Source of the DNA: Dioscorea cayenensis subsp. rotundata
Taxonomy: Eukaryota; Streptophyta; Magnoliopsida; Dioscoreales; Dioscoreaceae
Assembly: GCF_009730915.1 (NCBI RefSeq)
Contig: NC_052476.1
Coordinates: 21,557,257-21,621,256, forward strand
Reading direction: 5' to 3'
Length of the DNA stretch: 64,000 nucleotides
How positions within the stretch are numbered: position 1 is the stretch's first letter; every line of letters begins with the position of its first letter. The notes under the pieces were generated by a model. The model did not search any database. It had not been told where the DNA came from and saw only the letters and a program-made list of their open reading frames with translations. Below, piece after piece: positions 21,601-34,155 of the stretch. A program made the position numbers and the translations under genes.

Positions 21601-24600
21601 GCCTGAAGCTCATTTTAATATTAAAGTAGAAAGGTGTCATCATTCCATTGCAATTTACTTATTGAAAATATAATCAAGAAATACTACATTGACAAGAAGT
21701 TACCTGTTTTAAAATGGTAATTAGTAACCTGATATCTTTGAGAGAGAGTGGTTTCTCCTGCTCATAAAATTCTTCATTATCCACTATCATCAGCATATGC
21801 CTGATAAATCACCAAGAGTGTGGTAAAACTAGGGTAATATTCAATTTTTGGGGGTGACAGATGACACACCAATAAAAAGGACATTTAGTAGCTAAAAAAA
21901 GGTTAAACAAACAAATGACCATTCTAATTAGATAGTAAAAACCACAAAACAAATTATCTTACTTGTACACAGGACAGAAAACAGCTGAAGGCAAAAGCCA
22001 ACCAGGAGCATCTCCAGATAAATATCCTGTGAACTTTGATGAAGATGGCCATCTATGATTCTCATGGCTGCGTTTTATAAATCGCCAAAGTACACGAACA
22101 ATTTCAGTCCTATAAGCTAATCCCGTCATGATGCGTTCAATTGGCAGTGTGTTGAAAATAACATGAAGGAAAGCACATATTGCACCAGTGGCTTCAACCT
22201 CCCTATCGGATGGTACGTCTTTTTCTAAAGAATTAATGAGTGAAGTATCTCTGAACAAAACATTAACCTGTTGAGGAATGTACAATTTTCATATCACACA
22301 AGAGAAGGAAAACATGGTAAAATAGGAGTACACCTCCTAAGGAAAATTATTTGGAATGCCATACCAAGTGCTGAAGAAGCCGTGAATCTACTGCATTTGA
22401 TATCTGCTTCCCTAAGTCTGAATCAAGTGTTCCTATGGATTCTTCATCCAGAACCATGTCATTTTCATTTGATTCTGATCAATCAGAGACATTTGACAAA
22501 CACAAGCAAATTAAAAAGTTAGAGATATCTCAAAGCCCAATGATTAGAATGTGATAATGAGATGAAGGATCAACTTAAGAAAATATATATACATCAAGTA
22601 ACACTTAATGCATATCAAAAGCGTGCTTATCTTACTTTCTCTAGCTGATAACTTTGAAGCTGGAAGTGCCTCCAACAGAAAAGTTGAAACAGCCAAAAAA
22701 TCCATTGCCTGACCCACACAAAGAAACAACTATCAGGAGAAGTTATCCCAGGCCACAAAAACAAGAAAGAAGAAGCAATATTAACAGATAGTGATCAAGG
22801 TTTTTGATGTAACTAAAGACATCCTCACCACATGGAAGTTACAGCTCGGCAAAGACAAAGCATCACTGGCAGCTTCTAGTAAATTTCCAAGCAGACAAGC
22901 ATACCCTGGATACTCGGGGGATATATCTGGTGGAAGCACACTTGCATGGCTTGGCAGACATAATGCCATCTGATGGATATAATGTGTGCCCAGTCCATGA
23001 GTTGAAAAAGCCTAAACAAAAGCAACGACCAACAAGCATAATCAGTAAAATATCCTCTAATAGAATTGCTGCTGCAGGATAGTTACACATTTATCATGGC
23101 CAGTTAATAGACATCAATATAAAGTCAGAGAAATCTGTCCTATATGATATTGACTAATTGAATAATTTCATGAGCTTTCATTAATCAGAATTTCCACAAA
23201 AGTCATAGAATAATCCAACTGTAAAATGTATTTTGCCTATACCAAGCAGCATAAATCATCAAAATAATATTAATGCTCATTACATTGGGAGACAACCAAC
23301 TTCAAGGTATCTTCCTGAAATAAGATAAAATATTGGAAAGTGCAGTAGTCATAAGGCAGTATTACCTCCTTGAGAAATGGTAGGTGGTTCCAGAAAAAAG
23401 GAATGGAAAGAAGCTGTGAAGAAAAACTCCATCTGGGTTCAATGCTTGAGCAGTTACATGGCTGTTGGCTTATATGGGAAGCAGCAAGCATGATTACATG
23501 CTCCAAGGAAGAAGCCAAATTACGAGATTCTGGAGTCTTCACAGATTGCTACATCAAAAGCATTCCCATTGATATAGAATCTCATGTAGAATCAAAGCAT
23601 GAAAATGTAATTGCTTTTTCTAAGATAAAATGATCAAATGATTTGAAAGACCCTGATAGTTGAGTCAAACATAACAATTCTAAAACTAAAAGTGGGCCAA
23701 GTGAAAACAGAAGAATAAATTATAATAGGAATTATTCAGATTATTGCTTTCAAGTCATAATAAATCAATTCAAGCAAAATATGAGAACTTTTTCATGAAA
23801 AAACATTCAAACAAACTCTCTTCGGATGTAAGTTGCCTAAGCCCTTTGGAGTTCTATCTAGAATGCCCTATCTGATAATAATAAAAAACAAAGAAAAAAA
23901 AACAAATGACAACACTATCTTGTCTCTCATGAGCAGCTACATATGCAACAAGTTTTAATGTATCATCCAGTCTCCACTTACAAAACAGAGCAGCCATGAG
24001 TTTAATAAAGTTTTTATAAAAACAAAATGGTCAGCTGTGTCAAAATAACACTGCTAGTTCTTCGAAGGTCCAACATCCACATCACTGGTATCTGCTGAAA
24101 ATAGCTCAAAGAAAAATAATGCTTGGTGCAAAATGGGCTTGAAGCACATACCATGCCAAAAAGAACCATTTCACGCAACAAAGAAAATACTTTCCCCCGC
24201 ACAAGATGATCAACAACTTTGCACACCCATGGAAGATCAGGACGCATTAAGTGAGCCACTGTTTCTAATAAAATAATTGTTGGCATCTCAGAGTATTGGG
24301 ATGACAGGAAAAGCTGATCCTTCCAGTGATCCCTATGCAATGATGAGAAATAAAACTTAGTATCAAAAAGTATCATGCTTACCAGTTAAAACAACATGCT
24401 CCAACTGCCTTTAAATTAAAACATAAGCAACTAACTCCCACAAATAAATATTGCAACATTAGGGTGAAATCCACAAAACAGAGTTTCATTTTTCTAACAG
24501 CAAAAGAAATCTAAAATGGAGCACATGAAGCAAAACACATGCACAGATGCACCAATATGAACCAATGCATACACACAAAGAAATCTTCTATCAACTTTCC

Positions 24601-26130
24601 TTTCATCATCTTTAATGGTTATATCTAACTAACAACCCTCCATACCATGGGTGACTACTGACTAGGCATATGCTGCTAACCCAACTAGCACAACAATGAT
24701 GAATCAATCAAGCCAATCAATTCACAAACACAGTTCAATTTCCAAACCTCTATCACCAATTTGCGAATCAACAAATAACTTCATTTTTTTTCCAGTTGAA
24801 CAGTCATCATAACTAAAAGTGAGGAAGGAGAAGGCAATTCAATCAACAACATCATTGTATCACTTGCCTATTATGGTGGACTGCTTGCAAACAGAAAAAT
24901 GCAAGCTTCTTCACTCTATTGTTGACAAATGACATTGGTGAAGTCTTACCTTCACCAGCAAAAAGGCTCACAATATTCCCTGCAAACGCACAAACACTGT
25001 AAATAAAATTCTTAGTTCAACAGCATGATGCACACAATTCCAGAATTCAAGAAGGCCTACAACATGCATTAATTTTTTTTAACTGTGTTCAAGAAGCAAA
25101 TAGCATTAGCATCAAGGAGCAGACCGGCTTAAATGATTTTCAAATGAACTTCCTACTTTACCAACATTCTAGTAAACTCTCTCTATTCCAATGTCAATAA
25201 ACAGTAGGCAGTATAGCCCAAATCAGAGTTATTAAGATGATGGTCATGATGCCTTCGCCCAAGCAGGCTTGGGATGAATTATAACTACATGCATTGACAA
25301 TAACCAGATCTAGCAAAAACCATGGGATAGGCTTACCACCAAGTCGAACATACTGAAGAAGCAATCTACAAGCCTCAATGAGGACATCCACATCATTTTT
25401 GTCCTTTGCGTTGAAGAAGAAAAGTAAATACCGAAGAAAAGCTGAATCAGGACCAAAACAGTGCCTTGAAAGGAAAAGAAGATAGAATGAGATGAATTTG
25501 ATTGCATCCAACAGCTCAAAGAACCACAAAGAATCAAATTTACCAATCCACATTTTGCAATGGCTGGCCATAAGTTTGGGAGAACACCATCCGCGCTCTT
25601 GCGCGTTCAACTTCAACTTCTTTTCTACCTCTGAAATATTTCTGCAATAGATTATTAGTTAATTTCAATACTTCACAAGACAAAGGGGAAAAAGGCACAA
25701 AAACTCAGCCTTTCTTGTTTTTGAATTACTAAAACCCAATTACTCTTTCAAGAATGCAACATTTGAATATGATTCTACTCCACTTAAAACACCAGAACAA
25801 CCCAATTTTCATCAGAAATGAGAACAAAACCCTGGCTCACACAAACATAGAAAACGATGATTCTGATCCACAAGAAAACACAATCAGAAAATGAAAATCC
25901 ACTAAACCATTCACAACACATCCACATATCCATCAAAGCAGCGAAACCAATAATAAAAAAAAAAGCACAGAGACCTGAATCTTAATAGCCGCCGTTGTCT
26001 GCTGCCGCAACCCTTGCCGGCGCTTCCTCTCCATCCGCGTTTGCTCCAGCAGCACCTGCCGGTCTCGTTCTTTTGAGCTCCGGCCTCCCAAATCCACCCT
26101 TTTCCTCGACGAATCCCCCGAAAAAAACAT
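15679..26130 (-). CDS. UPL6: HECT E3 ubiquitin ligase UPL6
   Basis: HECT ligases take ubiquitin from an E2 onto a catalytic cysteine and pass it to substrates. Exon 1 (25975-26130) encodes MFFSGDSSRKRVDLGGRSSK and an IQ-like segment continued in exon 2 as KYFRGRKEVEVERARARMVF; this opening separates UPL6 from UPL7. A helical middle region (21.5-25.5 kb) precedes the HECT domain (15.7-20.3 kb), including VEEAGIDGGGIFKDF, LLGKAMYEGILVDLPFA, FWEVLKSFSLEHQKKFLKF and the catalytic-Cys motif LPTSATCMNLLKLPPYRR (near 16090-16160). The last exon reads EQMQSKLLYAINAEAGFDLS and stops at 15679-15681. Roughly 20 exons, about 1,030 residues expected. All junctions I checked keep the frame; one intron starts with GC (24867). 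No frameshift found. Very confident of family and subtype. Confidence 0.95.
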
Positions 26131-28367
26131 CCTTCGATCCAAACCAACCAAAAAAAAAAGAAAAAAATCAACACAATCGGCAAGAAACACTAGATAAATG
26201 GGGGAAAACTAAGATCAAAATCAAACCTGAAAGCTTTGGGACGATCTCTAGTCACCTCCAAGAGAGAGATCAGGGATCACTTCGAATGGGAAAGCGAGAT
26301 TAAAAAATTGGAAAATTAAATGAGAAAAAAATTAAATATATATATTTATATAATTCGGGCTCAGTTTCTTGTTTGGGGTCCACCCAATGTTCCTATTCGA
26401 TTTGACGACTTTACCCTCTTCATAGTCCGGTGTTTATTACTCCTTTTAATTTATTTTTTTTTTGGTTACAAATTTATGTTTTTTTTATCTGTTATTTTTT
26501 AACTTGAATTTTTTATTGGTTAGTATTTTCTAAAATTATGAAGTATTTATTATTTTTTTCAGAATTATATTTAATATTTTATTCAACTTTTATTAGAAAT
26601 TAAATATGAAAAAAATATATATAAAAATATAAATTAAAAATAATTTTGAAAAAATAATTATTTTTTTATAAAATTTTGTGAAATAACTGAATTTATTAGA
26701 TTCAGTTAATTATGATAGATAAAAAAACGGAGGGAGTATTATTTCCTGTGTTGATTTGGTTTAAAGGTTTCGGGTTTTGGCATGATACAAACCGTATTTT
26801 ATTTTTTTTTTTTATTTTTATTTTTATTTTTATTTTTTCTGAAGGTGGAAAGAAAATTTTGATTAAAATAAAGTAACTTTATTCCGATAATCCACTGGAA
26901 TATAATAAAGTACTGGTAGATTTTTCCATTAACAAGATATGTATTGTCAAATCATAAGTTCATCAAAATATGGAAAGAAATTATTGTGACATATGTGGCA
27001 ATCAAAACATTGCAAATATTGGTCTCCCGTTAATTTGAACCAACATGATTATTTATTTTTTTTTTTTAAGCATTCCCAGAGAATAAATTAGTATAAACAT
27101 GCACCATAAGCTTATTAACTTTCGGGAGACTTCTTAATTAAATATCATTTAAGATAATAAAAAATATTAAAAATCCACCACACTCAAAAATTTTACAAAA
27201 ATTATATCAAAATAGTAAATTCATGATCATATAATTTTGGAGAAAGAGGGATTAACTCTTGGAACATCAAAATTATTTATAATTTATTTAAACAATAATG
27301 TAAATCATACCGATTGGGTCTAGAGACGTGGTTGAATTTATAATTTTATTTTGTAAATCACAATCCATTGATTTTTATAGTGGTTGATAATTTTATAATT
27401 ATATATTGGGGTCATGCAAGGTAGTTCATGTAAAATATTTTAAATATTTATTCTTAAATTAGAAAATAATATATAATTATATTGATTTCCACCAACATCT
27501 TATATTTATATTGTCCAAATATATATTAATATATACCAATTCTAATATAGACCTGTTTATAATAATTTTATGAATATTACTACTTATTATTATTATTATT
27601 ATTATTATTATTGAATTGTTCCACAGTGCTTCAAAGCACTTATATATTGAAGCCCATGGAGTGTTTAACAAGGTTTTTTCTCAATATAAATGGATTTGTT
27701 GTGACAGACCAAAATAGCATGAATGATCACAATAGATTAATTCAACTAAAAATTTGAGAGAACATGTAATATATTTTGAAATTTTAAAATAAAATAAAAT
27801 ATCTACCCCAAATGCATGGCAAACATCAAACTTTTCTGTTGTTTTTTTTTTTTTCTTTTTTCTTTTTATATTTGTAAATATTGAAAGATATTCTTGTTAT
27901 ATTCTTATCATCATTCTTCTAGACATTAAAGTACGTTAACTACAAGTGTTACTCGCTATGTGGTTTATTTTATTAATTTACTTTCTGTATTTATATTTAT
28001 GACTATTTATAATATTAACTATTGAAAGCATTAATTTAAAAAAATAATAATAACTATATTTTCTTTAAGAAAAACGAGTATGAATAGTAACAATAATAGA
28101 AACTCACACATAAAAAAGAAAACATGGTAAAATTAATGGTCTTTCATATCTTTAACAAAAACAAATTAAATTCTTTTAATTTAACCGAGTCTGCAATTCA
28201 AGCATGATAATATCCATCTCAAAGCTCATGAAATACAAAGAGTGTTCATCAACCAAAAGTTTTACAATAAAGTTCTCCGATAATTCAGACCACATTTAAA
28301 AAATTTAACAAAAAATAAAATAAAATAGCTACAATTCACAAGAGATGAAATTTGGTAGACAGAAAGT
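26131..28367. other. UPL6 5' region and AT-rich spacer
   Basis: About 26131-26300 is probably the UPL6 leader and proximal promoter. The remainder is strongly AT-rich with poly-T/poly-A runs (26800-26845, 27050-27066) and an ATT microsatellite (about 27583-27612). No ORF with a recognisable domain was found on either strand. Confidence 0.5.
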
Positions 28368-30799
28368 TCAACTCACAGCTTTGATAACTCTGAAAGAATT
28401 CATAACTTGTCTCAAATCCTTTTCCTCTTCCAAGAACACATTTTCGGGTGTCTGCAACCTCAACTCATACAATCTGCTGTTTTCAACACCAAGAACCGAA
28501 AGGTAGCGCCGATTCCATTCAAGACGAGGTATTCTATCTTGTGGCATCACAGCCAACTCATTGTTATTCGCATACGACTTGATATTTACCTGTGTAAAAC
28601 ACCATTAAAAAAAAGCCCAAATCGATACAAATTACTGCCGTTGAGACATGCAATGGGCAACTAGCTCAAGTTCACTGCAAATCAACAAGATATTAAGGAT
28701 TTGTCCATATGAAAGGTTGTACCAAAGGGTTTTGTTACAATAGAACCATAAGTGATATGCATCATCCAACAATCCAAGTAGATTTGTTTTTATAAAAAAA
28801 GAAGATATCAAGTGCTGCAAAAAATAAGGAACTGTCTAGTTTCTTATTTAGCAGTCAAAAGTTTTAAATGCAGCTCTGCCGGATAACTTAGATGTAAGCA
28901 CAGCATTCATTGGAGATACTGCAAAAGTTGTCAACGTAAACAACTAGACAAGCCTAAAAGCATAGAGAACTTGTTTTAAGGAAAAAAAATCATGCTGCAA
29001 AAAATACATCTTGTGTGGGAACTAGGAAGCGGGGAACCAAACTGCGAAATGAACTGGCCACTGAAAATCCTCCAATGCTAAAAGTGTTGGAAAAACATCT
29101 GCTAGCTAGTTACCAAGGTGGAGCCAGCAGTTTAGCGAAGTAAAAGGGCGTATGATTAAAATCTAAACCACAAACAAAAGCTAGTACCATCTTATAAATA
29201 TTATTTATAATCTAGCCAAGAACTCAAACTCCTGCCACCAGTGTTTTGTGAATGCCTAGGAGGATTATCAATTACCAATACATTTGCTCCCTATGATAGA
29301 TAGAGCCCAGATCCAACAACTATTGTTGTTGGACAAAAGGTTGCGTCTGCATAATCAATAAACAAAAATAGTAGTATAGTCCCTGCAGCTAGTGGTTTGA
29401 ATGCAAAGGGCTAATAATCTCTTAGACTCCATGGTAAAGCCCAGGGTAGTTCACTGAATAGCAGAATCAAACAAAAAATTGTACTCGAACGGCCTTAACT
29501 AGTGTCAAACAGAAGGCTGCACATTCATAATCTCAACTACATAAAAGTTTAGTTACATGTCCACTGCTAGTAGTTCAAATGCCAACAAGAACTACTAATC
29601 ACCTAGACATTTGTTTCGAGTAGGATAAGCCATAGCATATTCATAATCTAAACTATAAATACAAGTTTTTGAATGCCAGGGAGTAGCTTTAATCACCTGG
29701 TAATGTAAACTATAAATAAAAGTTAATATATAGTAGTAAATAGTACAACTACTGCGGTTATAAGTTTGAACTCAAAGGACGATCAGCATTGATTACCTCA
29801 ACTTCATAATAGAGCTTTCCATCATCAGCAACCCTTGATGAAGTAGATAAGACATTGGATTCTCTTCTTACTCCGAGCCGAGTAGACATGAATTCAGTCA
29901 GATATTGTTTCAGAACTTTCTCTGCAGCCATTTGAGGAGGTCCTAAATCTTCAACACTTTTGTAACGAGAGGATGAAGGAGAAGACAACTCCACAGACAG
30001 GTTCTCATCCAGAACAAAAGGGTCTCTGAAGAAAATATCAGCACCTGCTCCGCGAACTTGGATCCAGTTCTTCGGATATGAAAATAAGTAGCCATCAAAC
30101 ACATCGATATACTCTCTGAAAGCATTTGATGTCTCAGCTAAGCTGGTGTTGAACTGAGATCCAAGTTGGAAGTAGATAGCACTCTGGAACACTGAGGCCA
30201 AAGCATTCCTCCTGGAAACTGTGGAGTTTTTAGCATGATCACCATTTTGGTGGAGAAAATTAGACCTTTTACTAGAAAAAAAAAAAAAGGTCCTTGTTTC
30301 ATTAAATCTGTTGCTCATTATCAACTTCTCTGAACTTTTGGAGAAAAATGCTAGATTTTTTTTAATTAAAAAAAGTCTCTTTTTTCTTGAATCCTGTGCT
30401 TCTGATTAACTTCAGAAAGAACACCCTGAGTTGAACGTATGAAAAGAAATTGAAAAAAATTAATATTTTGTCCTTCCATTTGCTCATCCATTTTATTTTC
30501 TTCATCAAAACACACAATGATTGAAAAAGAAAAACTTGTTGACACCTATGTTTCCTTTTCTTCTTAAACCAAACACACTGAAAATTGGTACTATATGTCA
30601 ACAAAGATCTCTCATTTACTAATCTATCACATTGCCCTAATTCAACAAAACACAAACAAACACTTTTTTCCTAGTTATTCTCCTTTTTTCCTTCTGTTTA
30701 TCCTTCAATCCAAGCAAACCATCGAACAAGCCTATCCATACCACAACTCATATGGCACCTAAAAAGAATCAATGAAAATGATACTAAACTCACAGTTTC

Positions 30800-30864
<65 letters not shown>

Positions 30865-31019
30865 GGGTGCTGACCGAGGTTGAGAGGAATGGAAGAGGAG
30901 CTCATCCTCTGGACATTGGAGCATGAGATCATCAAAGAATGGTTGCAAGTTGATGCATTGGAGGCCTGAGAGCGAGGGAGATGGATTGAGGCGACCACTT
31001 GGGCAGTGGCTGTCGCCAT
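28368..31019 (-). CDS. PsbP-domain protein of the thylakoid lumen (PPD2-like)
   Basis: PsbP-like proteins are nuclear-encoded lumen proteins related to the PSII oxygen-evolving subunit; the molecular role of this subgroup is poorly defined. Exon 1 (30875-31019) encodes a Ser/Thr/Ala-rich transit peptide starting MATATAQVVASIHLP. Exon 2 (29797-30271) has a twin-arginine-like SRRNALAS and hydrophobic stretch, then the PsbP fold: FDGYLFSYPKNWIQVRGAGA, DLGPPQMAAEKVLKQYL, SRVADDGKLYYEVE. Exon 3 (28368-28589) continues VNIKSYANNNELAVMPQDRI and ends FRVIKAVS. Exons 2 and 3 join in frame. Exon 1 does not: 145 + 475 + 222 nt is not divisible by three with the only good donor and acceptor. An internal ATG in the other frame (MLQCPEDELLF) would join in frame but is a poor transit peptide. 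PPD2 is my best match from memory; other PPDs are less similar. Confidence 0.8.
30804..30866. repeat. Compound GT/GA microsatellite
   Basis: About 19 GT units (30804-30842) run directly into about 12 GA units (30843-30866). The array begins eight bases inside intron 1 of the PsbP-domain gene, next to its splice donor at 30874. Confidence 0.95.
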
Positions 31020-31033
31020 TAGAGAGGATTCGA

Positions 31034-31054
31034 CAGCAGCAGCAGCAGCAGCAG
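31034..31054. repeat. CAG/GCT trinucleotide run
   Basis: Seven CAG units on the plus strand (GCT on the minus strand) lie 15 bases upstream of the ATG chosen for the PsbP-domain gene. The frame is open upstream, so if a farther ATG (31154) were used this run would encode polyalanine. I consider it leader sequence. Confidence 0.85.
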
Positions 31055-31143
31055 CGAAGAGTGGGAGTGGATAGAGATGAAGTAGGCCTTCATTTGGGCC
31101 TGGGCCTCGTTGCAAAAGCTCAAGTGATGGGCTCTCTACTACT

Positions 31144-31373
31144 GAGTTTATCAAATATAAATTTATTTTTTTATTTTAACGTATTGCGATTTTTTTTTAA
31201 ATATTAATATAAATATAAATGGAACTAGTTGATACATTTAAGATGTCAACATCACTACAGAGTTTATCAAATATAAATTTATTTTTTTATTTTAACGTAT
31301 TGCGATTTTTTTAAAATATTAATATAAATATATATGGAACTAGTTGATACATTTAAGATGCCATCATCACTAT
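31144..31373. repeat. Tandem duplication, period 116 bp
   Basis: The unit starting GAGTTTATCAAATATAAATT at 31144 recurs at 31260 with only a few differences. Both copies contain ACGTATTGCGATTTTTTT and GGAACTAGTTGATACATTT. It lies in the spacer between the PsbP-domain gene and the GA2ox gene. High identity implies a recent duplication. No coding potential. Confidence 0.9.
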
Positions 31374-31714
31374 TAATTAATTATAATTTTTTTATGAAGT
31401 ATTATTCATCCGCTGTTAATTGGGTTTTCGAAGTCATATTTTCCACCTTTTTAAAATAAAAATTTATCACTATACTTTATAGTCCCATATATATAATAAG
31501 TTATTATTATTCTGCATATTAGTCCACCTCACATAGTAAATTTTTAAAGAATTGTTAAATTATATTTGTGTGGTTTTTTTATAATTTTTTATGCGGTTGT
31601 TGTGTTTGGAAACAAAAACAAAAAATAAAAAAATTAACATATTATAAATTTGTAATATAGATTCATCATCTATTATTAATTTATGAGGGAGATAAAGATA
31701 ATTAAAACACACTA

Positions 31715-31717
<3 letters not shown>

Positions 31718-31761
<44 letters not shown>
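31718..31761. repeat. AT microsatellite
   Basis: About 22 AT dinucleotides, some 190 bp downstream of the GA2ox stop codon. The rest of 31374-31952 is AT-rich spacer and presumed 3' UTR without a gene. Confidence 0.95.
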
Positions 31762-31763
<2 letters not shown>

Positions 31764-31952
31764 TTCACTCAATCACACCATCTATCCACATATATATAAA
31801 ATCATAATACAAAAGAAGGAAAGAAGGAAAGAAGGAAAACAAATCCTCTACATTGTTGATCAGAATATAGTAAAAGAAGTGAAGATCACACTAAATATGT
31901 ACATGTTGTTTTTTTGTGTGTGTTAAAAGGTCTCAATCACAACAACAAGATG

Positions 31953-34069
31953 TCATTGTGCATTATGATCCAATCTATAAAGATCAAGCCGGTTGTAACC
32001 AAGTCTTAACGAGTACATTGCCTTCTTGAACTCGCCCCAAGTGAATGCTCTGTATTTCCGGGGACATTCCGGCGAGACCATCTCTGGCAATGGCCGGATA
32101 ACTGCATGTAGAGGCGGTGCTCCAAAATACATCATCGAGAGTCTTGAACTTTGAGGGTTTGTTATCACTCTATGTCTCACACTTTTCAACCTTCCATTTG
32201 TTATCGCCTATATATATTTCGATATTTAAAATCAATACATTTATATATTTTTAAAAAATAATTTTTTTTATTTTTATCACCAAAATTAATATATTTAAAA
32301 AAATTTACTATTGATGAACTATGTAACACTTGTATCATTGAGTTTAATTAAAAAAGATTAAAAAAAAAACTGACCTGAAGGACATCACCGATGATGATAT
32401 AAAATGCGGTAGGATCAGGAGGGATAGAGACCCAAGTCTCACCATTGAAAGAGTCGGTAACAATTTGTAAGCCAGAAACATTATTTGACCGAAGAACAGT
32501 GAGCAGCTGAGGATCCGAGTGTTCACCAAATCCGACCCGGACTCGAGCCTGGATTAGCATTCTTGTCCTTGAAAGTGACATTGTAGGAAGTAGGATAGTA
32601 GTTAAGCCTTAACAAAGAGTCATTCTCAGAGTCTCTCAACAACCTGCTTAATTCTTGGTAATTTTCCTAACCCTAACCCTAGAGCCAGCATATCAAGGAT
32701 TTGGCAAGCCAGGTCTCTCACCTCCTCCACATACTCATTCACCACATAGCTGTTTGTGTGTACACATTGGAATGAAGTTAGTCATTTGAGTTTAACATCT
32801 CAACCTGTTTGCAACTAATTAGTACTGTCTCTCTGTTCCCTTGTCCTTTAGCAATACAATATATGGATGTATATATATTGTGTTTGTGTATCTAGTACTA
32901 AATTGGACTTTGTGGTACCACTTAAATGTTGCATATATTTATCTTCTGCATTATTAATTCAAAATATTTAATATTTTTATAAGTTCAAATACTAGTTTGA
33001 GCTTGTTTCTGCTAGAGAAATTAATAACCTTATATCAGTTATTTAAAAACAAATTTAAATATATAAACTTGTATCTCGCATCCTATCAGCATAAAGTTTT
33101 GAATTGAATCAAATATACATAATATGTTAAGTTTACATTTAATATTATATATAAGTTTGATTTATTTGATTTATTTGTGGTGTGATTGATCAAAATAAAC
33201 TATCAGAGTAATTATTAATCAAAATTAATTAATTTAAAAAATATATAAATCTGAATATATAATTTCTAGTGTAGCTTAAATGATATATAAGCTTGGTTTG
33301 GTTTCTCCCAATTGGTACCATTTGTATAAACACAATAATGCAAACTATTTGAGTGTGGAGTGAGTGTTTACTATTTTAATCAATAAAAGTGCATGCACAT
33401 AATAGTGTAATAATTTTTTTTTATTTGAATAAAATAATAAACGACTTATAATAACTTCTCCCGGTCTATTAGCACTAAATTCTGCATAAAGTGTTCAGTC
33501 TTGCCGATGAGACAGATTCAAACTTCAGCTCACATAAAGTAAGATAAATGTACAAGTGTGTTAAGATAACAATTTCACACTTGTGTATTTCTTGTATGTA
33601 TTTCATTAAAAAAAATAATAAATAATGAATGAATGAAGTAAAATTAAAAATACCTGAAGGAATTTGGATTGGACTTGCAAATGGTTCTGGCTTTGTGAGC
33701 AAGAGAAGAAGGATTAGTATGGAGAAGAAGGTACTCCAAATCACCCATATCACCATTAAAGCCAATACTCCTAACTCCATATCCAACTGGATTTGGAGGT
33801 CCAGCTTTATGCTTCTCATTCTCTGGCAAACTAAAGAACTCCATCCCTTTCTCCTCCATTCTCTCAACCACATCCATTCCCACTCCATGATTCACCACTT
33901 TGAATATTCCATACTTCTCACTTGCCTTCACTATTTCTTTACTCACTAATTGCTCTCTTCTTCCTAATTTCCATGATGATGATAATAAGTCTATTACTGG
34001 TATACTACTACTTTTACTTATCTGATCATCTACTCCTCTTCCTTCTAACTCTAAGCTTGCCACCACCAT
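31953..34069 (-). pseudogene. GA2ox: Gibberellin 2-oxidase with two frameshifts in exon 2
   Basis: GA2ox enzymes are Fe(II)/2-oxoglutarate dioxygenases that inactivate gibberellins by 2-beta-hydroxylation. Exon 1 (33654-34069) starts MVVASLELEGR and has SIPVIDLLSSSWKLGRREQL, FKVVNHGVGMDVVERME and IGFNGDMGDLEYLLLHTNPS, diagnostic of C19-type GA2ox. Exon 2 (32375-32749) contains VVNEYVEEVRDLACQILDML, then LLRDSENDSLLRLNYYPTS, then GFGEHSDPQLLTVLRSNNVS (iron-binding HxD), but these three parts lie in three different frames. Stops follow in the original frame near 32628. Exon 3 ends at 31953 and has SVRHRV (second iron-binding His) and [13 protein letters not shown] (2-oxoglutarate Arg). Intron positions are those of active GA2ox genes. 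It is either a recent pseudogene or an intact gene with sequence errors. Confidence 0.85.
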
Positions 34070-34072
34070 GAC

Positions 34073-34074
<2 letters not shown>

Positions 34075-34109
<35 letters not shown>

Positions 34110-34155
34110 CAATGAGAAAGAAGAAGAAGAAGAAGAAGAAGAAGAAGAAGAAGGT
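34075..34155. repeat. AT and GAA microsatellites in the GA2ox leader
   Basis: An AT run (about 34078-34105) and a GAA run (about 34121-34153) lie within 90 bases upstream of the GA2ox ATG, so they would be in its 5' UTR or core promoter. Confidence 0.85.

Noticed and set aside
32670-32688. CCCTAACCCTAACCCTA-like run resembling TTAGGG telomere repeats
   Set aside because: Only about two and a half units, and on the minus strand they are ordinary codons (GLGLG) of GA2ox exon 2. Not an interstitial telomere array.
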